From Ramazzottius varieornatus (Eukaryota; Tardigrada; Eutardigrada; Parachela; Ramazzottiidae): a DNA stretch of 64,000 nucleotides. Location of the stretch: assembly GCA_001949185.1 (NCBI GenBank), contig BDGG01000002.1, positions 1,023,481 through 1,087,480 of the forward strand, written 5' to 3'. Numbering within the stretch: the first letter of the stretch is position 1; every line of letters starts with the position of its first letter. Below, piece by piece: positions 45,155 through 56,176 of the stretch. A program made the position numbers and the translations under genes. Below the pieces are notes generated by a model. The model saw only the letters and a program-made list of their open reading frames with translations. It did no database searches and was not told the DNA's origin.

Positions 45155-46255
45155 GCGTCGTGAAGTGTCCTCCTGGCTGCAGCTGGTTGGTTGATTGAAT
45201 CCCGAGTCGAAGCTGTCCTCTTCAGTCTTGAATACCACATCACTCTCATTGCCGTCTTCCCCGGATGACGACGATGCTCTGGCTGAGTATCCGCCGGAAT
45301 CGGTCGCTGTGGAAGATGCAGAAAAGCCTCGGCGCTTCTCACTTCTCGAGTTAGGCGGATAGTTTTCCTCGTCGCTTTCATGTTTCCTCAGCGCTCAAAC
45401 GTAGTCATGTTGAAGTTAATCCTTACCAGAAATGTTGGAAAAGGCCGGATCTTGGAAGCGCTTGAAAATTTTCAGATTCGAAATAACTCGAAAAATTTCG
45501 GCGCCGGTAACACCTGCCAACAGTTAGACAATCTGTTTCTCTATCGGCTCTCGCAGCTCCTTCTCCATAAACCTCAGCGTCTCGAAGATCATGTCCAGCC
45601 CTTGTTCCTGATGCAGCCAATTTGTCTCATCGAAGTGATAGTCTCGAAAGATGTCCACGTAACAGGACCCTTCGGCTTCAGCTAGAAGCAAAAGAGACCG
45701 GTGAAGCCGGTGGCGGTGAATACCGAAAAGCCAGCTCAGCCATGGAACAAGCGGAAGTGAAATGGAAGCAAAGACACAACCCAATCAACAATCAATGGGA
45801 TTCACACAGAGTTCCCGCCTTCAATCAGGCAGTTGATTGCGTCGGGCAAAGCAATACGCCACCGGAAGTCCCCTCAAAGGACGTCGAGCACAGCTTACCA
45901 TAATCAACTCCGCGGTAGACTTTGAAGGCGATGATGAGTCCGACCCACATCTCGAAAGCCAGCTCGATCTGGTCGTCGAGGAGAGATGCGGGGACGTGGT
46001 AGACGCCAAAGCATTCGTAGCGATCATCGAAGTGCAACTCCTGCTCCAGGTTGTAATTGACCATCTGAAAGAACAAGGTCGGAAGCGCTCGGTCCACTAC
46101 AGCTTTCCCATTATATCTGCAGAATGAACCAACGAATGGTCGAAAAGAGCGTGACTTACCGTGCCGGAAGACGAGCTTGACTGATATAGTGAATGCCTTT
46201 TGGTGAAGGTTTCTTCCAGGACGATGAGGCTTCTCAAGGTTTCACCGAAAGGAGG
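45155..46255 (-). pseudogene. unidentified gene with in-frame TAA
   Basis: Minus strand, about five exons. FGETLRSLIVLEETFTKRHS ends SSSSSGT at a GTAAGT donor near 46160. Next is MVNYNLEQELHFDDRYECFG with VYHVPASLLDDQIELAFEMW and onward (46060-45898), then AEAEGSCYVDIFRDYHFDET with WLHQEQGLDMIFETLRFMEK (45680-45510). This runs through TAA into LLAGVTGAEIFRVISNLKIF and KRFQDPAFSNIS (donor GTAAGG, ~45427). A Ser/Glu-rich tail beginning SDEENYPPNSRSEKRRGFSA ends at TGA near 45163. Residues look strongly coding throughout and the splice signals are good. I recognise no family. The TAA sits in a CTAAC...GGCAG context that resembles a 3' splice site, so an unseen alternative intron is possible, but none I tried restores phase. 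Confidence 0.5.
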
Positions 46256-46678
46256 ATGAGCTAAGCACTCAGAGGACCCGAGCTACTTCGATCGGTAAGG
46301 TCTCAAGCTGCGAAGCAGAACCGGAACGACAAGACTCTAGTTTCTACCGGATACTAAAACTGGAAAGAGGAGAAAGTCTGAAACTGAAGAAACATCAGGC
46401 AAAGTGCTTCAAGTTCAGGCCCGTATTTCAGTTGATTTTTGATTCAATCAAGACAAACAACTCGGTAACGTCATGATCGAGCCTACCCACTTTCACTTGC
46501 GCACGTCGAATAAAGCTTCGAGGAGGAACTCAGTCACAACTCACAAACACGGAGATACCGAGGTATTCTTTGCGGCTCATCTTGTGAGAAAAGCAAAAGA
46601 AAAGGCATTAATGTGCAGCAGCAATGGATAGATGCGAATAAAGACCAGCAAGTTTGCGGAAACAGAAGATCAAAAATT

Positions 46679-47799
46679 TTAGCTGGAAGACGAGGAAGAC
46701 GTGCAAGACGTGCCGCCTGCGTTCCCTGGCGCTCGCTGACCCAACAAGCTCGTAATAACGGCAAAAGAGCTCGCCACACTCTGCTGTAAGATCGCGGTAT
46801 TGTCTTGAGTCGTCAAGATCCTTTCCTGGTGGATCAAGAGGCGTTCTTGCTGCTGCAGCAGTCTTTCTTGGTTAGTGATCAGTGTCTTCAGCGTCGACAG
46901 AACCTCCACCAAACTTTCGTTCGGGGCAGCTGGTTCGACCGCTGGGGCTGACTGGTAGAGAATTTGCTGACTCTCGGACGAGTACGGTAGGCTCGCATAG
47001 CTCATCATGGAAGACGGAGCAGGGGTGCGTTGCCGTCTGTAGGTGCATCGACGAGCTGACTTATTCGGTAAACTACAGATGTCCACCACTGTAACAGCTT
47101 CCCCACCTTCCGTCTCGATATCTGGGTGAGAATCGTTACCAGTAATCAGAGAGTCTATCAGCTGGTAAATAGCGCCTGTCAGTTTGCCAGTGCGTTTCTT
47201 GGCGCGGTAACACTTGTCGAGATTCCGCCATTTCTCATGGACTTGCGCACGCGACTTGCCGAAGCTCTTTTCGAATCGTCCTCGCAGACGTTCTGTGACA
47301 GTCCTCCAGAATTCTCTAGGAGGCACTGTACCCACCAAGTGTTTCATCTCGACCAGACGTAACCTCACCAAATAACTGGAAAAAAAGAAACAAGACAGTG
47401 CGTAAGTTCCAGCATTCCCGATCACATCGCGGACTTCCGGCGAATCAACCGTAGCCTACACCATACGTCAACGACGTCATTTGCGCCAGTCTCAACAGAT
47501 CGAAGCCCACAATATCCCAGCCAGCCAGGCCGTTAATCTGCACTTGGGTTTCAGTGGCGCGCAGAGCGGCTAGACCGTGATGGAAAATTACTAGCTTACC
47601 TTGCTTGCTCCAGTGTGAACGATCCACTGTTGCGAACGATTGGAGACGACCTCCCGGATCCATTCTGCTCCTCCCCTGGATACTCTTCCTCGTGCAGCCC
47701 TTCGTGCTCTGCCGTATTATCCTCCACTTCGTCTTCGGCATCTTCGGGCTCGGAATCATCGCGGACGCGCTTCATTCCTCTTGGAAAAATTCGTGACAT
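46679..47799 (-). CDS. Myb/SANT-like DNA-binding protein
   Basis: Two minus-strand exons, 47799-47600 and 47377-46679 (299 residues), joined by a clean GT-AG intron. The N-terminus is acidic (PEDAEDEVEDNTAEHEGLHE). The junction gives a domain with the trihelix/SANT pattern: RLRLVEMKHLVGTVPPREFW, then a helix with ERLRGRFEKSFGKSRAQVHE and the hallmark KWRNLDKCYRAKK. After a linker come a Gln/Leu-rich coiled coil (ITNQERLLQQQERLLIHQER) and a Ser-rich C-terminus. The architecture (SANT-like finger-free DNA binding plus coiled coil) is that of transcription factors, many of them domesticated from Harbinger-type transposon accessory proteins. It is probably nuclear. Start at 47799 is the first ATG of the frame. 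Confidence 0.75.
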
Positions 47800-49125
47800 T
47801 TTTCAACGGTCTGCAACCAGATAACGAACAGACTACCGTACCAGCTACCAGCTAGTAATTACAGGTAACTCAATCTACCAAATACCTTACCTTTCCTGAG
47901 AAACAGTCTTGAAAGACTCAAATGTCAGTGGTCGGACGCAGTGTTATTTTACTATGCAATTAAAATTACTAAAAGTCTGCAAGTAAAATCAACTATCGCT
48001 GACGGATTTGAATTATTTGAATAAATTTGATTTCTATCATGGATCAATCAATCAATCGAGCGAACACAAACCCGCACAATTAAAACGATCTTGATTATTA
48101 AAATCGATTTCCTATTATAATGATTAAAATAACACTGGTCGAACGCCAGTGAGGCGCAGGAGCAGACAGAAATCCACACTGTCTGATGAATGTTGGTCCA
48201 CAGCCATAGGTGACAATTCCACCTCGAGATGGAATCCGTATGATCATATCAACCAGCCTGGTACACCTTCTCTGTGGTGACAAACCAATGCAGCCAAACC
48301 TGGTTGGTGGGCACGTTCTGGTTCAACCAACCAGATAAACGTGAGGCTGGGCAATCACAGCCAACCACAAACCTGGTTAAACCAACGGGCAAACAAACGC
48401 AACAGCCAACAGATAACCATCACTTTTGTTGTCCGTGTAAGCTGCGGTACAGACCGGGATCTGGCCGCGTGCGCTGCACTGCGCCGCAGCTTCGCTACGT
48501 GGCAGCGCAGTTGCAGTATTCACTTTGACCTTTGTGTGCAGCGCAGCGCAGCGCAGCGCAGCGCAGCGCAGCGCAGCACAGTATGCAGCGCCTGACAAGC
48601 TACGGCAGCGCAGCTGCAAATGATACGAAAAGAGAGTTTTCGATTTTCAAACTAAGGATCTCCCGGTTAGCGGCCGTTATACAACCCTTGTTTGCTAGGT
48701 GTATTCTGCTTCTTCATAAAACAACGACCGGTCGCGCAAGCTTTCCTTGAAATAGTGCTTCGCCCAACCGTAAAGGGCTTAGTGGTTAAGCTGTCACTGT
48801 GACCGGAAGTTTCGGACTTTGACACAGTTAGTTCTGTAGGTAGCTTCAACGCACTTTGCTGTGAACTGCTTTTGTTAGCCGAATGATTAGAGCTCTATGA
48901 TGGAGGATCACGTGTTATCTGAAAATTCTCTGGAGGAAAGCGAAGGATATTTGTTATTGAAACCGCAGCGCAGTTGCCTCGCACGTACAGTAAGGTGCAG
49001 CGCAGCTGCACCGTCCCTCCGGTCCAGATTTACGCAGCGCAGCATAGTTGTTGAGTACCAGAAAAGGACGCAGTGCAGATGCAGCGTACTTTTTGACCTG
49101 CGGCCCAGGTCTCTAAGCTGCGGAT
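47800..49125. other. intergenic stretch with simple repeats
   Basis: Contains the GCGCA microsatellite, scattered related GCAGCGCAG motifs to about 49080, and a patch of CCAACCA/AACCTGGTT motifs at 48290-48400 that can pair with each other. No gene seen. Confidence 0.4.
48537..48580. repeat. (GCGCA)n microsatellite
   Basis: About eight perfect pentanucleotide units. Open frames across it on both strands are artefacts of the repeat. Confidence 0.85.
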
Positions 49126-49744
49126 AGTGCTGGCTAGAATACGATAAAATTCGGTACGATATTTTTCGATACAAAATCGGCGGATATTTTATCGCGGTCT
49201 TCGATGTTCATTCGATATCGATATTTCGATACGATATTTTTCCGTTACCGTATTTTCGATATATCGTGTCGTATCGCAGCGATATATCGATATTTCTGGA
49301 ATTTTAGTTTTTCGGAATTCCACTGGTCCAAGTTCAAAAACTCAAGAAGCCGATTTCCACATAAAGTATTAGTAAGATCGAAAGCGTCGGATGCAGCAAA
49401 GACATGAATATACCAAGACTTCAAACACATGGAACCTGGACAGAATTAGTACCAAAATCGAATGGGCGGAGTGTGCTCGGTACACCATGGCCAAAATTAA
49501 GTCTTTGAAATCAACCATGGTCTTCCGTATGCGAGATATCAATGGAGAGTTTGCCATTCAGCAAAATACCGATATATCGAAAGTATATCGATATGGCGCT
49601 ATACAATATCGCCGAATAATTTATTGCGTTATTCGATACGATTTTTATACCGATCTTTCCGATACGATAGGTGCCGCATATTTTATCGCGAAGATTCGAT
49701 ATATTTCGATACGATATCGGTACACCGTATCGTCGCCAGCACTA
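49126..49744. mobile_element. inverted-repeat element rich in CGATAT
   Basis: The ends are TAGTGCTGGC and GCCAGCACTA. The outer ~150 bp on each side consist of interleaved CGATATCGATAT / TTCGATACGATA motifs, self-complementary at many scales. The centre (49330-49560) is unique sequence with no transposase. Similar CGATA-rich termini occur in hAT-like non-autonomous elements. No clear flanking duplication, so it is probably old. Confidence 0.65.
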
Positions 49745-50034
49745 TCTTCCTTGTGAAGACTTACCAACTGAGTGTTGATGAGCACCCATGTTGCGAGAAG
49801 AAGACATTTTTGGCTGTCCTCATCACCGGTTGTTCGACCGTTCCAACGATAACCGCAGCAAATTTTTACGCTAGTGTTATCACCAAGAACTTGCCGAAAA
49901 CGAAAAACACAGAACGAGTCCGACTATAATCGACTCTTGAAAATCTCTTTTCAGAAGTATTGCACTGAACAGAATAATCAAAAAGAGAACGGTAGTAACG
50001 ACAGAATACACCAGTTGCAACTGAATGAGAAACA
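49745..50034. other. spacer, nothing assigned
   Basis: Lies between the CGATAT element and the 3' end of VGLUT. It probably includes the VGLUT 3' untranslated region. Confidence 0.4.
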
Positions 50035-53000
50035 TTATCGATAGGAACCCGAATGGTATCCTCCTGCTCCGTAGTTGGCCGGCGCAGACCCATAACCTTG
50101 CCCAGCACCGTCAGTTCTGGCCCAGGCATCCGCGTTGGCCGGGTGCTGCGGATTGTAAGTGGTGTAGTTACTGTTATCGAGTAGGCTTCCCTGTCCGTAG
50201 TTCCCGCTATACGAGTCTTGGTTCGTGTAGTAGCTTTGGGAGTTATCTTGGTAGTATCCACCTTGCTCATCGCTCGTACCATAGCTTTTCCGACTGTTAT
50301 CTGAAAACAACAAGAAGGCTGAAGAAGCTCAAACAGACTGATATCATTTGACAAGCATCGTGAGGAAGTTCCATCGTGTACCCGCATACCAGAGAAAGCG
50401 CGTATTAGCATCTGACCCATGCATGCAGGTGCCCGGTGTACGCCACCTGCATACATGGACCGTATGCCAAGTTACAAGTCCTTGCATGCAGGTACATGAG
50501 GCAGGTCAGCTCTGGAGTCTGGAATGGACTCGCGTTTTACCTGTATAGCCTAGAGCAGAAGAATATCCTGCGGATGAGGGCTGATTGCCGGCGTGCCAGC
50601 CGTTGACTTGGGCTTGTTCCGTAAGTGGAGGATCGGCCCAGGGTTGTTTCTCGCCGGATGCGAAGATGCCGTAGAATATGACACCGAGAATGTGGATCAC
50701 TGCCGCAATTATGAAGACCTTCTCCCATTCTTCGGCTGTCTGGAAACAAAACCCGTAGTCACTAACGACTGCGAAAATTATAGCAGTTTCGGTGGAGTGG
50801 GAAAGCCAGCCGAAAGTCTAATCATCATTACGGTTAGAGGGGATGGTTTACCTCGTGGGTGGTTAAGCTTTCCGTGACAATGGGACACATCATACCGGAA
50901 ATGGTCCCAACGCCGTTGGACAAACCCATTAGAATACTGGCGTAACGTGGGGCAATATCCAGGTGGTTCACGTTGAAGCCTACACAGCCAAAATGGACGT
51001 TCTTCAGTTCAACGGAACGTAACAAAAACGATTTGGGACTTTCGGCAAACGATTACGAAGCCTTTCGTCATCCAAAGTGGCGCACTAATCCATTGTTAAT
51101 GGATGGAAGAGTGCACCACTGGACAAGGCGTTCTTGTCGAGTTGTACTGTTTTTACAAAGTGGCGCACCCTTGCGGTGTTGTTAGCCGAGAGCGTGCACC
51201 GTTTCGGAAAACGATCCCGAATAATTCGTTCGCCGAGCTCGTACCTGATATTGCGAAGCCACTGCAGCCAACAGCGACGATCAATGCAACGATGGCCACA
51301 GCCTCCGTTCGCGAGTATGCCACGACCAGAAGAAAGATAGCTTCCCCTCCGAAACCTGCAATCAAGTATAAAAATCCGTAAGAGCGCAGCAAAAGACTGG
51401 AGACGAAGAGAAAGCGACAGCAGTCACCTCCGCAGTTGAAGACTTTTCGGACAGTGGTGGTACTCCAGTAGCGGCTACGCAGCCAGTCTGCCAGCATTCC
51501 TCCTACCGGCACAATCATCGACATGAGGAGATGCGGCAAGGCTCCCAAAGTTCCCGACTGCAATGGGAAGAGAGTTCATTAAATACGGATCGGGGTTTGA
51601 CGTATCTTACTTGGTTAAAGCAAGCGCCTTTTTTCGTTGGAAAAAATCATGCGCCTTCGTGTCGGAACTTCAATTTTCAGAATTAATCTTTCGTTTTGCA
51701 AACTTACGACGTCGACAACGTCATTGCGAAGCGTTGTAGTACGTCAGAGTTCCTGCATTAGTTCACCCCGCAACCCAGTACTGTTTTTCGCTGATTGACA
51801 ATGCCCTGACTTTGGAAGATATCTCTGGTCCTCGGCTGGGCTCAGCATACAGGAAAATATTCCGCCTCGGGCTGAGCTCGGAGCGAAATGCGAAAACAAC
51901 TCATTTCATTACTTTGTTAGTTCTTTGCACCTTCTGTTAGCTACAGAATATCTTATGAATTATGGGCCGTTACGGAGAGGAGAAACTGCAGCCATGGCTA
52001 GGAGTGTGGGAGTCGACTGACCGGTCAGAAAACTTCCGGGACTTCATCAAGAGCTTGGGCGTCTCCGCGGAAAAACACGGCAAGCTATCCAGGACGTTTT
52101 TGACTTATCGAAGGGAGGGCGATGATTATTATGCCGAGACCTTTGTTCCGGGCATCACCTTTACCCAGTCCCTTCCGTTTCACTTCGGACAGGAAGGCAG
52201 TGGCAAACGATTTGGGACTTCCATGAAGGTAAGCCGCCCTTCTGCTCTATATCGGTGGCTGCATTGCTTGACATGCAGTCATCCACCCGCGGCAGTTTTG
52301 ACTTATTCCAAGTTTAGCAGAGAAACAGAAGCTAGCGAACGGTGAAAACACGACAAGAGCGCTTTTTCAAGCGGCGTACGCTCCCAACCAATAACACCGA
52401 AATCGCGCGCCACCTGGGAGGAGAACCAATCTCGGACGACGGTAGTTTCAAGTGGGGGACGATCTCGATCAGTAACGCTGGCATTGTGCGCCGCTTGGGA
52501 ATCACTCGTGGCAATTTTGTTTGCGAGCTCCACAATCACGAAACGCTTTTCGTTGTCGGTTGCATGTAGTACACATTCCGCGAAAAAGGACCGGAAATGC
52601 ACTGCGAGGTCGAACTGCCGGAACTGAATCAAAAGTTCAACGAATGGTGCAAAGTCGAAGACGGGGAACTCGTCAAGGTATGGTTAATCCCTAATTTGAG
52701 ACGCCAGAGTTGCCTCCTGTTTCTACATCCCTAGGTGTTCGAGGGAGACTGCGTCACTGCGAAACGGTGGTACACTCGGACCTCTGGCCTGCCATCTAGC
52801 TAAAAGTCTTTCACCGAGTGCGGATTATTTGCGGAACCTTTCGGGTCCCAAGTGAAGATACAAGATCAATCAAAATCTGAAGCTCATCGCACCAAATCTT
52901 TTAGACCGCCACCCCGTCAGGAATGGGTAATTTGGAGGCAAAAGTTATTGATGCATCAAGGTGTCTGGTTCCGACTCCTGCAGTAGTAAAGGACGTACGA

Positions 53001-55107
53001 GTCATTTGTGATTGTCGTGCGTTTTATCTCCATGTCCCTACCGTCTATTACGCACTGAGAACATCTTTCTACGTTTTACCTCAGTGATTTCATAGCCGAA
53101 GACGTGGCTAAAATATTTGGGCTGGCTAATCAGCAGCAGGTAGAAGGTCCAGCTGCGGCAGAAGTTGGCGACAATGATTGCCCAAACCGGCATGGAAGTC
53201 AGGAACTTTTTCCAGGGAGTCATGGCGAACGTCTGTAAGGAAACCCCACAGCGGTAAATGTTTCCGATAGGACTTAGTCCCTACCTAATTGTAGGAAATG
53301 TCATGAGCGGAATTTAAACAGTACCATGATAATGGCGTTCTGAGCTCCCTGTGCTTCGCCGATGCTTTCTTCAATGTAAATACGTTCGGCTTGTGGAATG
53401 GTCGGATGTGTCGAGGGCTTATCGAAGACGAAAAAGTGCCATAGAACGTACCACGTCGCTCCCATCACACCTAACCGGCAGAAGAAAACCCAAAAGTAGT
53501 CAGCATAACAATTGCCAGCTGCTGGCCAAACAAACTCGACCAGATTAGTTTACCAAGTAGCGCACCTTCCCATTAGTACTGGCTGAAATCGTGCGCCACT
53601 TGGGACACAAATTACCGTAGACGTAGAAGCTAGCTTGCCAGCCGATGTATTCCGTCAGGAAGCCAGACAGCGGGAGTCCAAGCACGGCTCCCGCGTAAGA
53701 TCCGCAAAACGCGATGGTGGCCAAACGACTGCGCTCGAGCGGAGGCGCCCAATTGCGCCAGATACCGTGACATGCAGGGTATGTCACTCCCTACAACGAA
53801 ATCACAGCTTCTTAAGTACAATGCCCTTTCCCTGTTCATCCATGAGGAACCCTCCCTCGACCTCGCTCAAAAGCTATAGTTAACAATAAATCCTCTCCCA
53901 AGTGACGCAGAATTTTAGCTAATAACACCGAAAACGTGCGCCGCTTGGGAAGACAACGAGACCGTTTTTTCTTAACAACTTAACAATACCGTTTTTTCAT
54001 GCAGCGCACGTCTTCAGCAAATGCCAGTCAGAACGTGCGCCACTTCGAATAAGTTGTTCTCTTGTCAAGTTCGAATGCGAGCTTCCATTTTCAATTCTTT
54101 TTGATTGGATATTTCCTTGTTGATTGATCATAAATTTAACGTGTTTACAGCCGCACCTCAACCAAGCCTTGAAGGACTTTGATAACCATGACCACGCCAA
54201 AGTGCATCTTGGCGGCAGCGGGAATGAACAAGTTCATCACTGACGACATCAAGATGGCCACACCAAAGACCCTGTCAAACGTTCAAAAGACAGAATGAAT
54301 AGACTGCAATTTCCACACCTTAGATCCACAGGCAGATGAAGACCTACAGAAGCAGGGTACGCAAAGTTTTAAATAATGGTGTTGTACCTGGTGGCCGGAT
54401 ATTTGGAAGCCAAGTAACCGCCGGGTATCTGAGTTATCAGATAGCCCCAGAAGAAAGAGCTCTCCACTATTCCTGTCGTCCTGGCATCCCAGTCAAACTC
54501 TGGCTCGAACTTAACACCGGTAACCTATAAAGAACGGCTTGTGGGATTATTCGGAATGTGATCTATCTTACTGAGGGAGTGCGCCACTTGGGGGAACAGT
54601 CAGACGCTCCAAGATCGATTTTCCGACCGGCGCGCGCTTGCAGGCAGAAGCAGGCATAAGCGCGCCACATCGGTGAACGATGTTGCCGAGCTTGCTTGCC
54701 GAGTACCCGAAAATTTTACTTCGAAGAAATATCATTCTAGAAATTTGTGGCGAATACAAAAAGTGACCAAGATGAATACGTACCGTTGGTATGGTCTTGT
54801 TGCTGACCATGGCGATAATGGCTACGCCCATGTTGCAGCGGATGCCGAAGAGGATGAGAAACCCCAGGCCGCTGAGAATGGCTACGGTGTAGCGCTTGGT
54901 AAGGTCGCAGGCCGGCTTGCAGAAGTTTGGACATTCTGGCTGGATCAGCAAGCGCTTCTGTTGTGCAATCTGCTCATCTGTCCAGAGGAGCGAAGGTCCC
55001 CGATATTCCAACGGCTCGTCACCTTCATATTCCGCATCTTTGAGGAGTGTCTTTTCATCCTGACCTTTCCCGAATATCCTACCCAAGGAACAGACCGTAA
55101 TCAACAA
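50035..55107 (-). CDS. VGlut: vesicular glutamate transporter (SLC17 family)
   Basis: About eleven minus-strand exons end at TAA 50035-50037. Approximate exons: 55107-54783, 54523-54390, 54270-54158, 53790-53618, 53474-53328, 53221-53083, 51558-51427, 51356-51240, 50980-50852, 50740-50540 and 50299-50035. It is an MFS protein of synaptic vesicles that loads glutamate using the proton/voltage gradient. Membrane segments and signatures: [20 protein letters not shown] (TM1), [40 protein letters not shown] with [15 protein letters not shown] (close to VGLUT/EAT-4), [20 protein letters not shown], and [20 protein letters not shown]. The cytosolic C-tail is unusual: Gly/Ser/Tyr/Asn-rich and low-complexity ([18 protein letters not shown]). 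The exon with the start codon was not found and the first listed exon begins mid-protein. A ~1.5 kb intron (51559-53082) contains an antisense SAHS-like gene. Confidence 0.88.
51069..51210. repeat. palindromic repeat pair in VGLUT intron
   Basis: Copies 51069-51122 (CCAAAGTGGCGCAC / GAGTGCACCACTGG) and 51154-51210 (CAAAGTGGCGCACCC with CGGTGTTGTTAGC loop). Confidence 0.7.
51962..52803 (+). CDS. SAHS: SAHS-family protein without signal peptide
   Basis: Three exons, 51962-52228, 52570-52677 and 52735-52803, all phase 0 (147 residues). The protein has the SAHS (secretory abundant heat soluble) pattern known only from tardigrades, a fatty-acid-binding-protein-like beta barrel: [20 protein letters not shown], then [37 protein letters not shown] and [18 protein letters not shown]. 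The diagnostic end is [14 protein letters not shown] then VTAKRWYTR. Classical SAHS proteins are exported and protect during desiccation. Here the first ATG is preceded by an in-frame TGA 6 nt upstream and the chain starts MGRYGEEKL, so no signal peptide is encoded and the product is probably cytosolic. A cytosolic FABP is the alternative reading, but the VTAKRWY ending favours SAHS. The gene lies antisense inside a VGLUT intron and its own intron holds two palindromic repeats. Confidence 0.8.
52361..52502. repeat. palindromic repeat pair in SAHS-like intron
   Basis: Copies 52361-52417 (reverse orientation, loop CCAATAACACCG) and 52446-52502 (CAAGTGGGGGAC / TTGTGCGCCGCTTGG). Confidence 0.7.
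53550..53607. repeat. palindromic repeat in VGLUT intron
   Basis: CCAAGTAGCGCACC / CGTGCGCCACTTGGG. Confidence 0.7.
53897..54052. repeat. palindromic repeat pair in VGLUT intron
   Basis: Copies 53897-53952 (reverse loop TAATAACACCG, right arm CGTGCGCCGCTTGGG) and 53998-54052 (TGCAGCGCACG / CGTGCGCCACTTCG). Confidence 0.7.
54575..54687. repeat. palindromic repeat pair in VGLUT intron
   Basis: The first copy retains the right arm only (GTGCGCCACTTGGGGG). The second, 54624-54687, has GGCGCGCGCTTGCAG / GCGCGCCACAT arms. Confidence 0.55.
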
Positions 55108-55301
55108 CTCAGCCAGAAACCAATTATCCAGCTTAGTTTGTTCGTAAACAGTAATCAAGCCTCCTTTTTCCAAACAGAAAAATATATTTTTCTTCCTTTT
55201 GAGAACAAGTAACGATTGTTTCGCCCAATTTGTTTTTCCATGATTTCAGAAGCTGATTTGAATTATCTGATAGATAGTCCATCAAATTCGACGAGATCGT
55301 A

Positions 55302-55440
55302 CTCCCAAGTGGCGCACGCTCACCGACATTAACACTGGGGAACTGCGCCAACTGGAAAATCAATCAAAATCGGCAATATTGTTTTTCTAAGTTGCGCAAA
55401 TATTCGGCCATAGAATCACCAATGTGCTCCACCTGGAAAA
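55302..55440. repeat. palindromic repeat pair upstream of VGLUT exon
   Basis: Copies 55302-55356 (CCAAGTGGCGCACGCTC / ACTGCGCCAACTGG) and 55386-55440 (CTAAGTTGCGCA / TGTGCTCCACCTGG). Confidence 0.6.
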
Positions 55441-56176
55441 ACATGTCTGTGGTGGCCAAGCTCGTGACTACTGGAATACCTTGATAGTTTATACAGTTGC
55501 TTCTTGCTGCTCAAAAGCAGCGGCATGACTAGTGAAGACCCAGGCCGATAATGCTTGGGTTTCCGTATAATTCACTTTGGGTTGGGCGGCCAGCTGAATG
55601 AGCCGAAAGAAAAGTCGACAAAAGCAGCGAATAGATCATGTCAATTGCTTAAAGTCAAGCCATCAGGCAATGTGTGATTAATTAGATTCAAAATAGCATT
55701 TGGGTCTGGTGAAGAGAGGCCATGTAGCACTTGACAAAAGGCAGTAGTGGCGAACCCGTTGGCCGACTTGACTTTATCCCTGACTAACGTCGCTAACGCT
55801 CTCCAGCGCATTTCCCCCACTACAGTACGCTGTACGAGAAGAAGGGATAGATAAATGGGATGGAAAGCGAGGCAAAATAATATTGAATTAGCGTAAATGC
55901 ATTTCCGATCGATGCCGCCATGATCGCACTCTCACCCATAAGCCTCTAAAGATAGAAAAGTCCCCTGTCTGCTCTGACGTATGGATGGCACTCTGTAACG
56001 CAAATGTAGACTAATGTCACCTTGCTCTATTCATTAGGACTAATTAATTTGGGTGATGCTATAGGCATCCCTTGGATCCCCGTTTGGCTATAGGCACCCT
56101 GGCTCAATTCATTAATTCAAACATCCCTTGAATGCGGTATCACTAGGGACACCCTACTAAAGTCATTGTCCGCGAA

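Noticed and set aside
45505-45520. 16-nt mini-intron GTCTAACTGTTGGCAG removing the TAA
   Set aside because: It has the right ends and a CTAAC motif, but removal shifts the frame away from the good downstream exon, and the length is far below normal introns.
48341-48619. Overlapping 80-codon frames on both strands
   Set aside because: They arise from the GCGCA microsatellite, which is open in several frames.
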